A DNA stretch of 64,000 bases, taken from assembly GCF_021800405.1 (NCBI RefSeq), contig NZ_CP084550.1:3162001-3226000 (forward strand), read 5' to 3'. The notes under the pieces were generated by a model. It was given only the letters and a program-made list of their open reading frames with translations, was not told the origin of the DNA and did no database searches. This document shows, one piece after another, positions 26,303 to 36,102 of this stretch. The DNA comes from Arthrobacter sp. FW306-07-I (lineage in GTDB: Bacteria; Actinomycetota; Actinomycetes; Actinomycetales; Micrococcaceae). Position numbers and translations under genes: made by a program. Each line of letters opens with the position of its first letter. Position 1 is the stretch's first letter.

Positions 26303-28017
26303 CAGTCCCGCAGCCAGGCGGTGGTGTTGGCCGGCAGCTTGCCGTCCTCCAGCGGAGCGCTGCTGACCAGGACGGTCCCGGCGGGAAGGTCCACGGCGGT
26401 GGTGCCGAAGTTGGTCACCGACTGCCAGCCGTTGGGGCGCTTGAAGTGCAGGACGTCCGGGCCGCCGTTTTCAACCCATTCAAGGTCCTCGTCCGTCAGC
26501 AGCTCCCGGCGGAGCTTCAGGGCCTTGCGGTAGAGCTCCAGGGTGGAGCCTTCCGTTCCGTCCTGGGCCTCCACGGCGTACTTGCTGAACCAATCCGGCT
26601 GGGGCAGGTGGGAGCCGCCGTCGCCGAAGCCGAAGGAGGTGCCTTCCACCTTCCAGGGCAGCGGCACGCGGCAGCCGTCGCGGCCGATCTCCACGCCCTT
26701 GTTGCGGAAGAAGGACGGGTCCTGCCGCTCCGATTCGGGAATATCGGCAACTTCCTGCAGGCCCAGTTCCTCTCCCTGGTACAGGTAGGCGGATCCGGGC
26801 ACGGCGAGCATCAGGAGGGTGGCGGCGCGGGCGCGGCGTTCACCGAGCTCAACGTCCAGCTGGTCTTTGGGGCCTCCGGCGAGGAGCCAGTCCTTGCCGT
26901 CCTGGCCCTTGGCGCCGGCCTTTTCCTTGGCCACCTGGGGCAGGCCATAGCGGGTGGCGTGGCGCACCACGTCGTGGTTGGAGAACACCCACGTGGAGGA
27001 GGCGCCGGTGGCAGCGGCCTCGGCAAGGTTGCGGGTGATGATTTCCTTGTATTCGGCGGCATCGAAGTCGGCCTGCAGCAGGTCGAAGTTGAAGGCCTGG
27101 CCCAGTCCCTGCGGGCTGGCGTAGCGGGCGCGGCGGGAGGCGTGCACCCAGGCTTCGGCAACGGCGGTGCGGGGCGGGTTGTATTCGTTGAACACCTCGC
27201 GCCATTCGGCGTAGATCTCGTGCACTTCGTCGCGGTCCCAGAAGGGGTGCGTGCCGTCGTCGAATCCGTCCACACCGGTGTTGGCGGCGCTCAGTTCCAG
27301 CTTGGACAGCAGCGGCTCGGTGAGGTCCTTGGTGAGGGCATGTGCCACGTCAACGCGGAAGCCGTCCACGCCCCGGTCCGACCAGAAACGCAGGGTCTTG
27401 AGGAAGTCGTCACGAATTTCGCGGTTGGACCAGTTCAGGTCCGGCTGTTCCTTGGCGAAGATATGCATGTACCACTGGCCCGGGGTGCCGTCCGGTTCGG
27501 TGATGCGCTCCCAGGCCGGTCCGCCGAACACGGAGTCCCAGTCCGACGGCGGGAACTCGCCGTTGGGGCCCTTGCCGTCACGGAAGATGTAGCGGTCCCG
27601 GGCCGGGGAGCCCTTGGGCGAGGCCAGTGCTTCCTGGAACCACTTGTGCCGGTTGGACGAATGGTTGGGGACGATGTCCGCGATGAGCTTGATGCCGGCG
27701 TCGTGCAGTGCCTTCGCCATCTCGTCGAAGTCGGCCAGCGTGCCCAGCTTGGGGTCGACGTCACGGTAGTCGTCAACGTCATAGCCGCCGTCGGCGAGCG
27801 CTGACGGGTAGAACGGGCTCAGCCAGACGGCGTCGATTCCCAGCGACTTCAGGTACGGGACCTTGGCGGTGATGCCCTTGAGGTCGCCGATGCCGTCTCC
27901 GTTGGAGTCGGCGAAGCTGCGGGGGTAGATCTGGTAGACGGAAGCCTGGCGCCACCAGTTGGGGTCGGCCAGACGGTCAGAGTCGGACAGGGTTGCCAGG
28001 GTGGCAGTGGTGGACAA
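26302..28017 (-). CDS. GH13 alpha-glucosidase (oligo-1,6-glucosidase type)
   Basis: The 571-residue protein has the four GH13 regions: ADIVPNHSSNRHKWF, GVDGFRVDVAHAL (nucleophile Asp), AVAEAWV (acid/base Glu) and FSNHDVVRHATRYG. The N-terminal VYQIYPRSFADSNGDGIGDL is the calcium-loop region typical of oligo-1,6-glucosidase, trehalulose synthase and alpha-glucosidase. No signal peptide is seen, so it acts on imported oligosaccharides in the cytoplasm. It is divergent from a ROK repressor, with a shared operator-like site between them, and is coupled to an aldo-keto reductase. Confidence 0.92.
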   Translation of the reverse strand: MSTTATLATLSDSDRLADPNWWRQASVYQIYPRSFADSNGDGIGDLKGITAKVPYLKSLGIDAVWLSPFYPSALADGGYDVDDYRDVDPKLGTLADFDEMAKALHDAGIKLIADIVPNHSSNRHKWFQEALASPKGSPARDRYIFRDGKGPNGEFPPSDWDSVFGGPAWERITEPDGTPGQWYMHIFAKEQPDLNWSNREIRDDFLKTLRFWSDRGVDGFRVDVAHALTKDLTEPLLSKLELSAANTGVDGFDDGTHPFWDRDEVHEIYAEWREVFNEYNPPRTAVAEAWVHASRRARYASPQGLGQAFNFDLLQADFDAAEYKEIITRNLAEAAATGASSTWVFSNHDVVRHATRYGLPQVAKEKAGAKGQDGKDWLLAGGPKDQLDVELGERRARAATLLMLAVPGSAYLYQGEELGLQEVADIPESERQDPSFFRNKGVEIGRDGCRVPLPWKVEGTSFGFGDGGSHLPQPDWFSKYAVEAQDGTEGSTLELYRKALKLRRELLTDEDLEWVENGGPDVLHFKRPNGWQSVTNFGTTAVDLPAGTVLVSSAPLEDGKLPANTTAWLRD

Positions 28018-28050
28018 GGACTAACCCTCTTCTTCAGTGCGGTTATATTT

Positions 28051-28082
28051 ATATTGAGCCTAAATTTACTTCCTCAAGTATT
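28051..28082. promoter_or_regulatory. AT-rich operator/promoter between glucosidase and ROK regulator
   Basis: An imperfect palindrome, ATATTGAG (28051-28058) and CTCAAGTAT (28073-28081), surrounds AAATTTA in an AT-rich island unlike the flanks. Reading leftward, TTGAGG at about 28077-28072 followed 18 bases later by TATAAA makes a good promoter for the glucosidase. The palindrome covers the -35 to -10 spacer, so repressor binding would block transcription. ROK repressors are known to bind such AT-rich palindromes. Confidence 0.5.
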
Positions 28083-28113
28083 ATCTGGTGATTTGCACAG
28101 GAAGGTCAACAGC

Positions 28114-29313
28114 ATGCCCGAACCAGTTCCGGCGACCCCCCAGTTGCTGCGGCGCGTCAGCGCCGGCGCGGTCCTGGAATTCATGCGGACGACGGCGGCA
28201 GTGACGGTCACGGATGTCATGGCCGCCACAGGACTCACCCGTGCCACCACCATTGCCGTCTGCGAGGACCTGGTGCGGCGCGGCTGGATCCTGGAGCTGG
28301 AGAACCAGCGCGAGTTCGGGGGGTACCAGAAGGGCCGTCCCGCCCGCCGGTTCGAACTCAACGGGCGGGCGGGCGTGGTCCTGGGCATGGACATCGGCTA
28401 CTCCAAGGTCACCGTGGTGGTTTCCGATCTCCGGGGCATGACCCTTGGCCGCTCCAGCCGCCCCTTCCAAGCTGGTGACGTCGGCTCGAAGGAACGCATC
28501 GCCTTCATTGACGGCGTGGCCATGGCGGCGCTGCAGTCCGCGGGAACCGGGCCTGAACAGGTGCTGGCCGTGTGCGCCGGGGTGGCAGCACCGGTGGACC
28601 GGCACGGGGACGTGGTTGCCACGCAAAAGTTCTGGGGACTGTTCGACCTCGGGCTGCGGCCGGCCCTCAAGGAGACCCGCGGGTGGACGGTGCTGCTGGA
28701 AAACGACGCCAACCTTGCCACCCTTGGCGACCGCTGGCAGGGGGCGGCTGCCGGCGTCGACGACGTGGTGGTGATCCTGGCCAGCGAACGGCTGGGATCC
28801 GGCATCCTGGAAGGCGGCCGGCTGGTGCACGGAAGCCGCGGCAGTGCCGGCGAACTTGCCTACCTGAACCTGGTGGAAGGCGTGGGTGACACCTACGGCA
28901 TCGCCCATCTGGCCAGGACCTGGGCAGCCGAGGCACTGGCCACGGACACGCCCACCGCCCTCCGCGACCTCCGGCCGGCGCGCGTGGAGGCCGAGCAGGT
29001 CTTCGCCGCAGCATCCCAAGGGGACTCCGTGGCCCTGGGCATCCTGGACCGGCTGGCGGACAGGATGGCACGGGTGGTGGGCACTGTGGCCACCATGCTT
29101 AACCCCGAACTGGTGGTGATTGGCGGGGGCGTGGCGGATTCGGCGGACGTCCTCCTGGCGCCCATCAGCGAGCGCCTGCACGAGTTCACCGCCACCCCTG
29201 CACGGGTGGCGGTGTCCCCGCTGGGTGATTCCATCGTGACGGTAGGCGCCGTGCGCTGCGCCCTGGACTACGTGGAAAGGAACTCGCTGGACCTGGAGCT
29301 TCGGACGCCTTAG
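28114..29313 (+). CDS. ROK-family transcriptional regulator
   Basis: The start is ATG 28114, supported by AGGAAGG 8 bases upstream, giving 399 residues. An N-terminal winged helix (about 10-75: TVTDVMAATGLTRATTIAVC) precedes a ROK sugar-kinase-like domain with GVVLGMDIGYSKVTVVVSDL near 90 and VVVIGGGVADSADV near 345. The usual ROK zinc motif (C-x-C-x4-C) is not visible, and the segment at GSRGSAGELAYLNLVEGVGD has lost its cysteines. It probably represses the divergent glucosidase-AKR genes and responds to a sugar. It may autoregulate through the shared operator. Confidence 0.88.
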   Translation: MPEPVPATPQLLRRVSAGAVLEFMRTTAAVTVTDVMAATGLTRATTIAVCEDLVRRGWILELENQREFGGYQKGRPARRFELNGRAGVVLGMDIGYSKVTVVVSDLRGMTLGRSSRPFQAGDVGSKERIAFIDGVAMAALQSAGTGPEQVLAVCAGVAAPVDRHGDVVATQKFWGLFDLGLRPALKETRGWTVLLENDANLATLGDRWQGAAAGVDDVVVILASERLGSGILEGGRLVHGSRGSAGELAYLNLVEGVGDTYGIAHLARTWAAEALATDTPTALRDLRPARVEAEQVFAAASQGDSVALGILDRLADRMARVVGTVATMLNPELVVIGGGVADSADVLLAPISERLHEFTATPARVAVSPLGDSIVTVGAVRCALDYVERNSLDLELRTP

Positions 29314-29317
29314 GAGG

Positions 29318-29974
29318 CTAGGGGCGCGGTTCCAGGGCCGCGGCCACCGGCAGGGTGCCGTCGCGGAACTCGATGGTGCGGCCGGCGGTCTGCGGCAGGT
29401 CCAGCACTGCCGCCGCCACGATCGCCACGTTTGCCCGGGAAGTTTCCCGTTCCCCTTCCGGCGAGGGGTCGACGTCGATCCGTCCCGTTCCGGGGTTGTC
29501 CGTCAGTGCGCCGGGGCCAAGAATGGTCCAGGCCAGCTTGGTGCCGCGGAGGTACTCGTCAGCAGCCGCTTTCGCTTCGGCATACGCAAAGAAGCTGCTG
29601 TCCTCCGGCACCCCGTGGTCCCTGCCGGCGCCGAAGTAGGACACCATGACATACCGGTCCACCCCGGCCTGGGCGGCGGCGTCCATGGAGCGGATGGCCG
29701 CATCCCGATCCACCGCGTAGGTCCGCTCCGGGCTGCCGCCGCCGGCACCCGCGGACCAGACCACGGCGTCGTGCCCGGCGAGCGCGTCGGCGATGGCCGC
29801 CGTCGTGGAATTCTCCACGTCCAGGACCGACGGCGTGGCGCCGGTGGCTGTGACGTCGTCGGCATGGTCCGGGTTTCGGATGAACGAGGTCACGGAGTGG
29901 CCCTCGCCGGTGAGCAGTTCGGACAGGAGGAGGGCCACTTTCCCGTGGCCGCCAATGATGGCGATGCGTGTCAT
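29318..29974 (-). CDS. NAD(P)-binding (atypical SDR, NmrA/YwnB-like) protein
   Basis: The start is the ATG at 29974 (MTRIAIIGGHGKVALLLSEL); the open frame upstream is not family-like. The 218-residue protein has the Rossmann glycine motif GGHGKVA at residues 8-14 and a YAEAKAAADEYL segment near 140 that carries the SDR Tyr-x-x-x-Lys. Such proteins reduce or epimerise small molecules or bind NADPH as sensors. It is convergent with the ROK gene (4-base gap) and divergent from narG. Confidence 0.82.
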   Translation of the reverse strand: MTRIAIIGGHGKVALLLSELLTGEGHSVTSFIRNPDHADDVTATGATPSVLDVENSTTAAIADALAGHDAVVWSAGAGGGSPERTYAVDRDAAIRSMDAAAQAGVDRYVMVSYFGAGRDHGVPEDSSFFAYAEAKAAADEYLRGTKLAWTILGPGALTDNPGTGRIDVDPSPEGERETSRANVAIVAAAVLDLPQTAGRTIEFRDGTLPVAAALEPRP

Positions 29975-30025
29975 GCACCCATTCTGCCCGCAAGGCACCG
30001 GCATACAGAAGCGACGTGGTGCTGA

Positions 30026-30045
30026 ACAGGGGCTTTGTGCCCTGT
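30026..30045. promoter_or_regulatory. Inverted repeat upstream of narG, possible operator
   Basis: ACAGGGGC and GCCCTGT form an imperfect palindrome with a short spacer, about 35-50 bases upstream of the narG start. It does not match an FNR/Crp site. Another short palindrome-like stretch (GGTTTCCGGAAGCC) follows. A regulatory role is only suggested by position. Confidence 0.25.
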
Positions 30046-30078
30046 CCACGGTTTCCGGAAGCCACCTAGCTTGGGGGC

Positions 30079-33000
30079 ATGGCTGCCGGACCCCATGCGG
30101 GGTTAGATGGACCCGCATCAGAAGCGATGTTGAAGCTGGGCCGTTTCTTCACGAGGTGGGAGCAGACGGATGACGGCAGGGCGGTGTTCCGCGAGGGCGG
30201 CCGCAAGGGCGACATCTTCTACCGCGACCGCTGGAGCCACGACAAGGTGGTGCGCTCCACGCATGGGGTGAACTGCACGGGTTCGTGCTCCTGGAAGGTG
30301 TACGTCAAGGACGGCATCATCACATGGGAGTCGCAGCAGACAGACTACCCCTCCGTAGGGGCCGACAGCCCGGAGTATGAGCCACGGGGCTGCCCGCGCG
30401 GGGCAGCCTTTTCCTGGTACACCTACTCCCCCACCCGGGTCCGTTTCCCCTACGCCCGGGGCGTCCTGGTGGAAATGTACCGGGAAGCCAAGTCCCGGCT
30501 GGGCGACCCCGTGCTGGCGTTCGCCGAAGTAGCCGCCGACCCGGAGCGGCGGCGCCGCTACCAGCAGGCCCGCGGCAAGGGTGGCCTGGTACGCGTGTCC
30601 TGGCAGGAGGCCATCGAGATCGCCGCCGCCGCCCACGTGAACACCATCAAGGCCTATGGGCCGGACCGGTGCGCCGGCTTTTCGCCCATCCCGGCCATGT
30701 CCATGGTCTCCCACGCCGTGGGCACCCGCTTCATCCAGCTCATCGGCGGGGTGATGACCTCCTTCTAGGACTGGTACGCCGATCTTCCCGTCGCGAGCCC
30801 CCAGGTGTTCGGGGACCAGACCGACGTTCCCGAGTCCGGGGACTGGTGGGACGCCCGCTACCTGATGATGTGGGGCTCCAACGTTCCGGTGACGCGCACG
30901 CCGGATGCGCACTGGATGACCGAGGTCCGGTACCGCGGCACCAAGGTGGTCACGGTCAGTCCGGACTATGCGGACAACACCAAGTTCGCCGACGAATGGC
31001 TTCCCGCCCAGGCGGGGACGGACGCAGCACTGGCGATGGCCATGGGCCACGTGATGCTGAAGGAATTCTTCGTCGACCGGCAGGTGCCGTTCTTCGCCGA
31101 CTACGTGAAGCAGTACACCGACCTTCCCTTCCTGGTCAGGCTGGAGAAGAACGACGACGGCGCCCTCACGCCGTCGAAATTCCTCACCGCCCTGGACGTC
31201 CCCAGTGAGTCGCTGGCCGAGGATGCAGCGTTCCGCACTGTCCTGTACGACAAGGCGGCGGCCCGGGCCGCCGTTCCCAACGGGTCCATGGGGTTCCGCT
31301 ATTCGCCTAGCGGGGAGGGCAAGTGGAACCTGGACCTCGAAGGGATCGAGCCCGCCCTTTCCCTCAAGGAAGTGTCCACGCAGAGCGCCGAAATCCTGCT
31401 CCCCTGTTTCGAGGATGCAGGCGGCGGGGGCAGCATCCTGCGCCGGGGTGTCCCGGTCCTGGAGGTCGACGGCCATCTGGTCACCACGGTGTTCGACCTC
31501 ATGCTGGCCCAGTACGGCGTGGGCCGTCAGGGCCTTCCCGGCACGTGGGCCGAGGGATACGACGACGCCGCCACCCCTTACACGCCTGCGTGGCAGGAGG
31601 AGATCACCAGCGTTCCGGCGCAGGCCTGCATCAGGGTAGCGCGTGAGTTCGCCCGCAATGCCGAGCAGTCGCAGGGCCGGTCCATGATCATTATGGGCGC
31701 GGGCATCTGCCAGTGGTTCCACGGCGACACGACCTATCGCGCCGTGCTGGCACTGGTGATGCTTACCGGCTGCATGGGGCGCAACGGCGGCGGCTGGGCG
31801 CACTATGTGGGCCAGGAAAAGACCCGCCCCGTCACTGGCTGGGTATCCCTGGCCAACGCGCTGGACTGGTCCCGGCCGCCGCGGACCATGATCGGCACCG
31901 GCTACTGGTACATGCACACCGACCAGTGGCGGCAGGACGGCTACTCGGCCGATGCCCTGAAGTCCCCGCTGTCCACGGGAAAGCTGGACGGCATGCATAC
32001 GGCGGATGCCATCGCCCAGTCCGCCCGGCTTGGCTGGATGCCCTTCTACCCCCAGTTCGACCGTAGCCCGCTGGACGTGGCGGATGAGGCGGAGGCCGCC
32101 GTCGCCGCGGGCACCGCAGCTGATGCGCCGTCCTACATTGCCGATTCCCTCAAGAACCGCTCCCTCAACCCGGCCATCGAGGATGTGGACGCGCCGCGGA
32201 ACTGGCCGCGCACCCTGGTGCTGTGGCGGTCCAATCTCTTCGGCTCATCCGCCAAGGGCAACGAGTACTTCCTCCGGAACCTGCTGGGAACCCACAACAA
32301 CGTCCTGGGCCCGGACAGCGCGGAGGAGCTCAAGCCCCGGGAGGTGGCCTGGCATGGGACGGCACCGGAGGGAAAGCTGGATCTGTTGGTCTCCGCCGAC
32401 TTCCGGATGACCTCCACCACGCTGCTGTCCGACGTCGTGTTCCCCGCCGCCACCTGGTACGAAAAGCATGACCTTTCCTCCACGGACATGCACCCGTTCG
32501 TGCATGCGTTCAGCCCTGCGATCGACCCGCCCTGGGAAACCAAGACCGACTTTGACACCTTCCACCTGCTGGCCAGGGAATTCTCCCGGCTCGCCAAGGC
32601 CCACCTGGGCGTCCGGAAAGACCTGGTCAGCGTGCCGCTGATGCACGACACTCCCGGCCAGCTGGCTCAACCCGGGGGGATCGTGCGGGACTGGCGTGAC
32701 ACGGACATTCCCGCCGTACCGGGCCAGAACATGCCCGCCTTTTCGGTGGTGGAGCGGGACTACACGGCCATCGCGGACAAGCTCGCCGCCGTCGGGCCCC
32801 TGGCCGACAAGCTCGGTTTCACCGTCAAGAACGTCACGTACAAACTCGCCGGCCCGTTGGAGCGGCTCAGCCGTTCCAACGGCGTGATGCTCGGCGGCGC
32901 AGCGGACGGGCGGCCGGCGATCGACACCGACGCGAAAATGGCCGAGGCCATCCTGGCCTTCTCCGGCACCACCAACGGTGCGCTGTCCGTGCAGGGCTTC

Positions 33001-33789
33001 AAAGACCTCGAAGTCCGCACCGGAAGGAAGCTGGCGGACCTGTCCGAGGGCTCCGAGGAAAAGTTCATCACCTTCGCCCAGACCCAGGCCGGACCGGTCC
33101 CCGTGATCACGTCGCCGGAATGGTCAGGCTCCGAAACGGGCGGCCGGCGCTACGCCCCGTTCACCATCAACATCGAACGGCTCAAGCCCTTCCATACCCT
33201 GACGGGGCGGATGCATTTCTTCCTGGACCACGACTGGATCACGGACATCGGCGAGGGGCTGCCCATCTACCGGCCGCCGCTGGACATGCACCGGCTCTTC
33301 GGCGAACCCAAACTGGGCCGGAATGGGGAGCTGGAAGTGGTGGTCCGGTACCTGACGCCGCATTCCAAGTGGTCCATCCACTCCGAATACCAGGACAACC
33401 TGCTCATGCTCTCGCTCTCCCGCGGCGGCCCCACTGTCTGGATGAGCCCCGCCGACGCCGAGGCGATCCAGGTCAAGGACAACGACTGGGTGGAGTGCCT
33501 GAACATCAACGGGGTCCTGGTGGCCCGGGCGATCGTCAGCCACCGGATGCCGGCCGGCGTGGTCTACGTCCACCACGCACAGGAACGCACCATCGACGTA
33601 CCGAAGTCCGAAGCCACGGGACGGCGCGGCGGCATCCACAACTCGGTGACCCGGCTGCTGGTCAAGCCTTCGCACCTGATCGGCGGCTACGCCCAGCTGG
33701 CCTACGCGTTCAACTACCTCGGCCCCACCGGGAACCAGCGCGACATGGTTGCCACCGTCCGCCGTCGTTCCCAGGAGGTGCAGTACTGA
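30079..33789 (+). pseudogene. narG: Respiratory nitrate reductase alpha subunit NarG, interrupted by in-frame TAG at 30766-30768
   Basis: The frame encodes a 1,236-residue NarG if codon 230 (TAG) is read through. The N-terminal FS0 cluster motif HGVNCTGSC starts near residue 62, with the fourth Cys in GCPRGA. NarG landmarks continue to the end: WGSNVPVTRTPDAHWMTEVR, GGWAHYVGQEK, MHPFVHAFSPAIDPPWE, HNSVTRLL. In NarG proteins the stretch is SFYDWY; here it is SF-stop-DWY. The stop thus replaces a Tyr just before the Asp that ligates molybdenum in E. coli NarG (assignment from memory). Without readthrough only 229 residues are made. A TAC/TAT to TAG change or a sequencing error is likely; the rest looks intact. 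Its stop overlaps narH (TGATG). Confidence 0.88.
30766..30768 (+). other. In-frame amber codon within narG
   Basis: TAG sits between TTC (Phe) and GAC (Asp); the same frame continues for 1,006 further codons with unbroken NarG similarity. TAG is an ordinary stop elsewhere in the window (pfkA, ppk, mutT1, folA), so genome-wide reassignment is unlikely. Confidence 0.9.
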
Positions 33790-35483
33790 TGCGTGTCATG
33801 GCTCAAATGGGCATGGTCATGAACCTGGACAAATGCATCGGCTGCCACACCTGTTCCGTGACCTGCAAGCAGGCCTGGACCAACCGTGCGGGCACCGAGT
33901 ACGTCTGGTTCAACAACGTGGAAACCCGGCCCGGGCAGGGGTATCCGCGCCGCTATGAGGACCAGGAGAGGTGGCACGGCGGCTGGGTGCTGAACAAGCG
34001 CGGCAAGCTGGTGCTGAAAGCCGGGGGCCGGGTGAAGAAGCTCCTGGGGATCTTCGCCAGCCCCGTCCAGCCCGAGCTCAAGGACTACTACGAGCCGTGG
34101 ACCTACGACTACAAGACCCTCGTGGACGCGCCGCTGGGTGACGACTTCCCGGTGGCCCGGCCCAAGTCCCTGATCACCGGCAAAGACACGAAAATCACGT
34201 GGTCCGCGAACTGGGACGACGACCTGGGCGGCTCCGCCGAAAACGGCCACCTGGACCCGATCGTGGAGAAGGTGCGGCGCGAGTCCGAGGACAAGATCAA
34301 GTTCGCCTACGAGCAGACGTTCATGTTCTACCTGCCGCGGATCTGCGAGCACTGCCTGAACCCGTCCTGCATGGCGTCCTGCCCCTCCGGCGCGATCTAC
34401 AAGCGGGTGGAGGACGGGATTGTGCTGGTGGACCAGGACAAGTGCCGTGGCTGGCGGCAGTGCGTCACCGGCTGCCCGTACAAGAAGATCTACTTCAACC
34501 ACAAGACGGGCAAGGCCGAGAAGTGCACCTTCTGCTATCCAAGGGTGGAGGTGGGGCTGCCGACGGTCTGTTCGGAGACCTGCGTGGGCCGGCTGCGGTA
34601 CCTGGGGTTGTTCCTGTACGACGCCGACGCCGTCACCGCGGCGGCCGCGGTCACCGACCCCAAGGAACTCTACGATGCCCAGATGGACGTGCTGCTGGAC
34701 CCGAACGACCCCGCCGTCCAGGCCGAGGCCCGCGCCCAGGGGATCCCCGAGGACTGGATTGACGCCGCGCGGCGCTCGCCGGTCTACGCCCTGGCCAAGG
34801 TCTACAAAGTGGCACTCCCGCTGCACCCCGAGTACCGCACCATGCCGATGGTCTGGTACGTGCCGCCGCTCTCACCCGTTGTGGACCTGCTGCGGGACCA
34901 GGGGCACGACGGCGAGGACCACGGCAATCTCTTTGGCGCCATTGATGCGCTGCGCATCCCGGTGGAGTATCTCGCGGAACTGTTCACCGCAGGCGATGCG
35001 GACCGGGTCACGGCCGTACTGAAGAAGCTGGCCGCCATGCGTTCCTACATGCGCGGCATCAGCCTCGGCAACGACCCGGACGACTCGATCCCCGAGGCCG
35101 TGGGCATGGACGGCCAGACCATGTACGAGATGTACCGGCTGATGGCCATTGCCAAATACGACGAACGGTACGTCATTCCCAAGGCGCACGTGGAGCAGGC
35201 CCACGACCTGGAGGAGATGGGCTGCTCGCTGGATTTCGACGGCGGCCCTGGCATGCAGGATTCGGCACCCTTCGGGGAGGCGAGCGGCAGGCCCGTCCCG
35301 GTGGCCGTGGACACCTTCCACGCCCTGCGCGACCGGCAGACAAGTGACGAGGTCTCCGCGGGGACGGGCCTGAAGGGCAGGGTGAACCTGCTGAACTGGG
35401 ACGGCCGCGGGGCGCCGCCCGGCCTGTTCCCGGACAAGGGGCACGAAGCGGATACCCTCGACGCTGCGGAGGACCAGCCGTGA
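33789..35483 (+). CDS. narH: Respiratory nitrate reductase beta subunit (NarH)
   Basis: The start ATG overlaps the narG stop (TGATG), giving 564 residues. Four cysteine groups for the Fe-S clusters are visible: NLDKCIGCHTCSVTCKQAW, CEHCLNPSCMASCPSGAIYK, DKCRGWRQCVTGCPYKK (with the family Trp that marks the 3Fe-4S cluster) and CTFCYPRVEVGLPTVCSETC. NarH carries electrons from the NarI hemes to NarG on the cytoplasmic face. The C-terminal 70 residues are variable. Its end overlaps narJ by 4 bases. Confidence 0.95.
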   Translation: MRVMAQMGMVMNLDKCIGCHTCSVTCKQAWTNRAGTEYVWFNNVETRPGQGYPRRYEDQERWHGGWVLNKRGKLVLKAGGRVKKLLGIFASPVQPELKDYYEPWTYDYKTLVDAPLGDDFPVARPKSLITGKDTKITWSANWDDDLGGSAENGHLDPIVEKVRRESEDKIKFAYEQTFMFYLPRICEHCLNPSCMASCPSGAIYKRVEDGIVLVDQDKCRGWRQCVTGCPYKKIYFNHKTGKAEKCTFCYPRVEVGLPTVCSETCVGRLRYLGLFLYDADAVTAAAAVTDPKELYDAQMDVLLDPNDPAVQAEARAQGIPEDWIDAARRSPVYALAKVYKVALPLHPEYRTMPMVWYVPPLSPVVDLLRDQGHDGEDHGNLFGAIDALRIPVEYLAELFTAGDADRVTAVLKKLAAMRSYMRGISLGNDPDDSIPEAVGMDGQTMYEMYRLMAIAKYDERYVIPKAHVEQAHDLEEMGCSLDFDGGPGMQDSAPFGEASGRPVPVAVDTFHALRDRQTSDEVSAGTGLKGRVNLLNWDGRGAPPGLFPDKGHEADTLDAAEDQP

Positions 35484-36100
35484 ACCGCCACGACCAGGTG
35501 GTGTACCTGGCAGCGGCCTGGTGCCTGTCCTATCCCGATGAGGACCTGGTGCAGCGGGTTCCCCTGGTCCGGGCAGCGCTGTCCGAGTTTCCCGGGGCTT
35601 TGCCGGCATTTGCGCCGGTACTGGACCTTCTCGAGGCCACCCCGCCCATGGAACTGCAGGCCCAATATGTCCGCGAGTTCGATCTCGGCCGGCGGCACGC
35701 GCTGCATTTGAGCTACTGGACCGATGGCGACACCCGGCGCCGCGGTGAGGTGCTGGGCTTCTTCAAGGAGGCCTACCGGCACAGCGGCGCCCTGGTGGAC
35801 CTGGACGGGGAACTTCCCGACTACCTGCCCATGGTGCTGGAATTCGCTGCCCGGGTGGATTCCGCGGCCGGACGCACCCTGCTGAAGCGTTACCGGGCCA
35901 GCTTGGAGATGCTTCGGCTGGGGCTGCTTCGGGACAACCTGCCGCATGCCACGATGCTGGCGGCCATCTGCGCCACCTTGCCCGGGAAGTCACCCCAGGA
36001 CGAGAAGGAAGTGATGCGCATGGCCGGATACGGTCCACCCTCCGAAAGCGTGGGACTGGATCCCTACGATCCGCGGCTTTTGCCGGTCAGGAGGGCCTGA
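35480..36100 (+). CDS. narJ: Nitrate reductase assembly chaperone (NarJ)
   Basis: This 206-residue protein starts at GTG within the narH stop (GTGA). It has the TorD/NarJ-like features YLAAAWCLSYPDEDLVQRVP, YVREFDLGRRHALHLSYWTD and LLKRYRASLEMLRLGL. NarJ binds apo-NarGH and allows molybdenum cofactor and cluster insertion before attachment to NarI. Position and length fit the family. Its stop is 2 bases before narI. Confidence 0.93.
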   Translation: MNRHDQVVYLAAAWCLSYPDEDLVQRVPLVRAALSEFPGALPAFAPVLDLLEATPPMELQAQYVREFDLGRRHALHLSYWTDGDTRRRGEVLGFFKEAYRHSGALVDLDGELPDYLPMVLEFAARVDSAAGRTLLKRYRASLEMLRLGLLRDNLPHATMLAAICATLPGKSPQDEKEVMRMAGYGPPSESVGLDPYDPRLLPVRRA

Positions 36101-36102
36101 CC

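Noticed and set aside
29974..30078. FNR/Crp or GlnR box controlling narG
   Set aside because: No TTGAT-N4-ATCAA-like or GTnAC-n6-GAAAC-like site is visible; only an unrelated short inverted repeat.
30766..30768. Possible recoding of TAG as pyrrolysine or another amino acid
   Set aside because: TAG is the normal stop of several genes in the window, no suppressor tRNA is seen, and the expected residue is an ordinary Tyr. A mutation or miscall is simpler.
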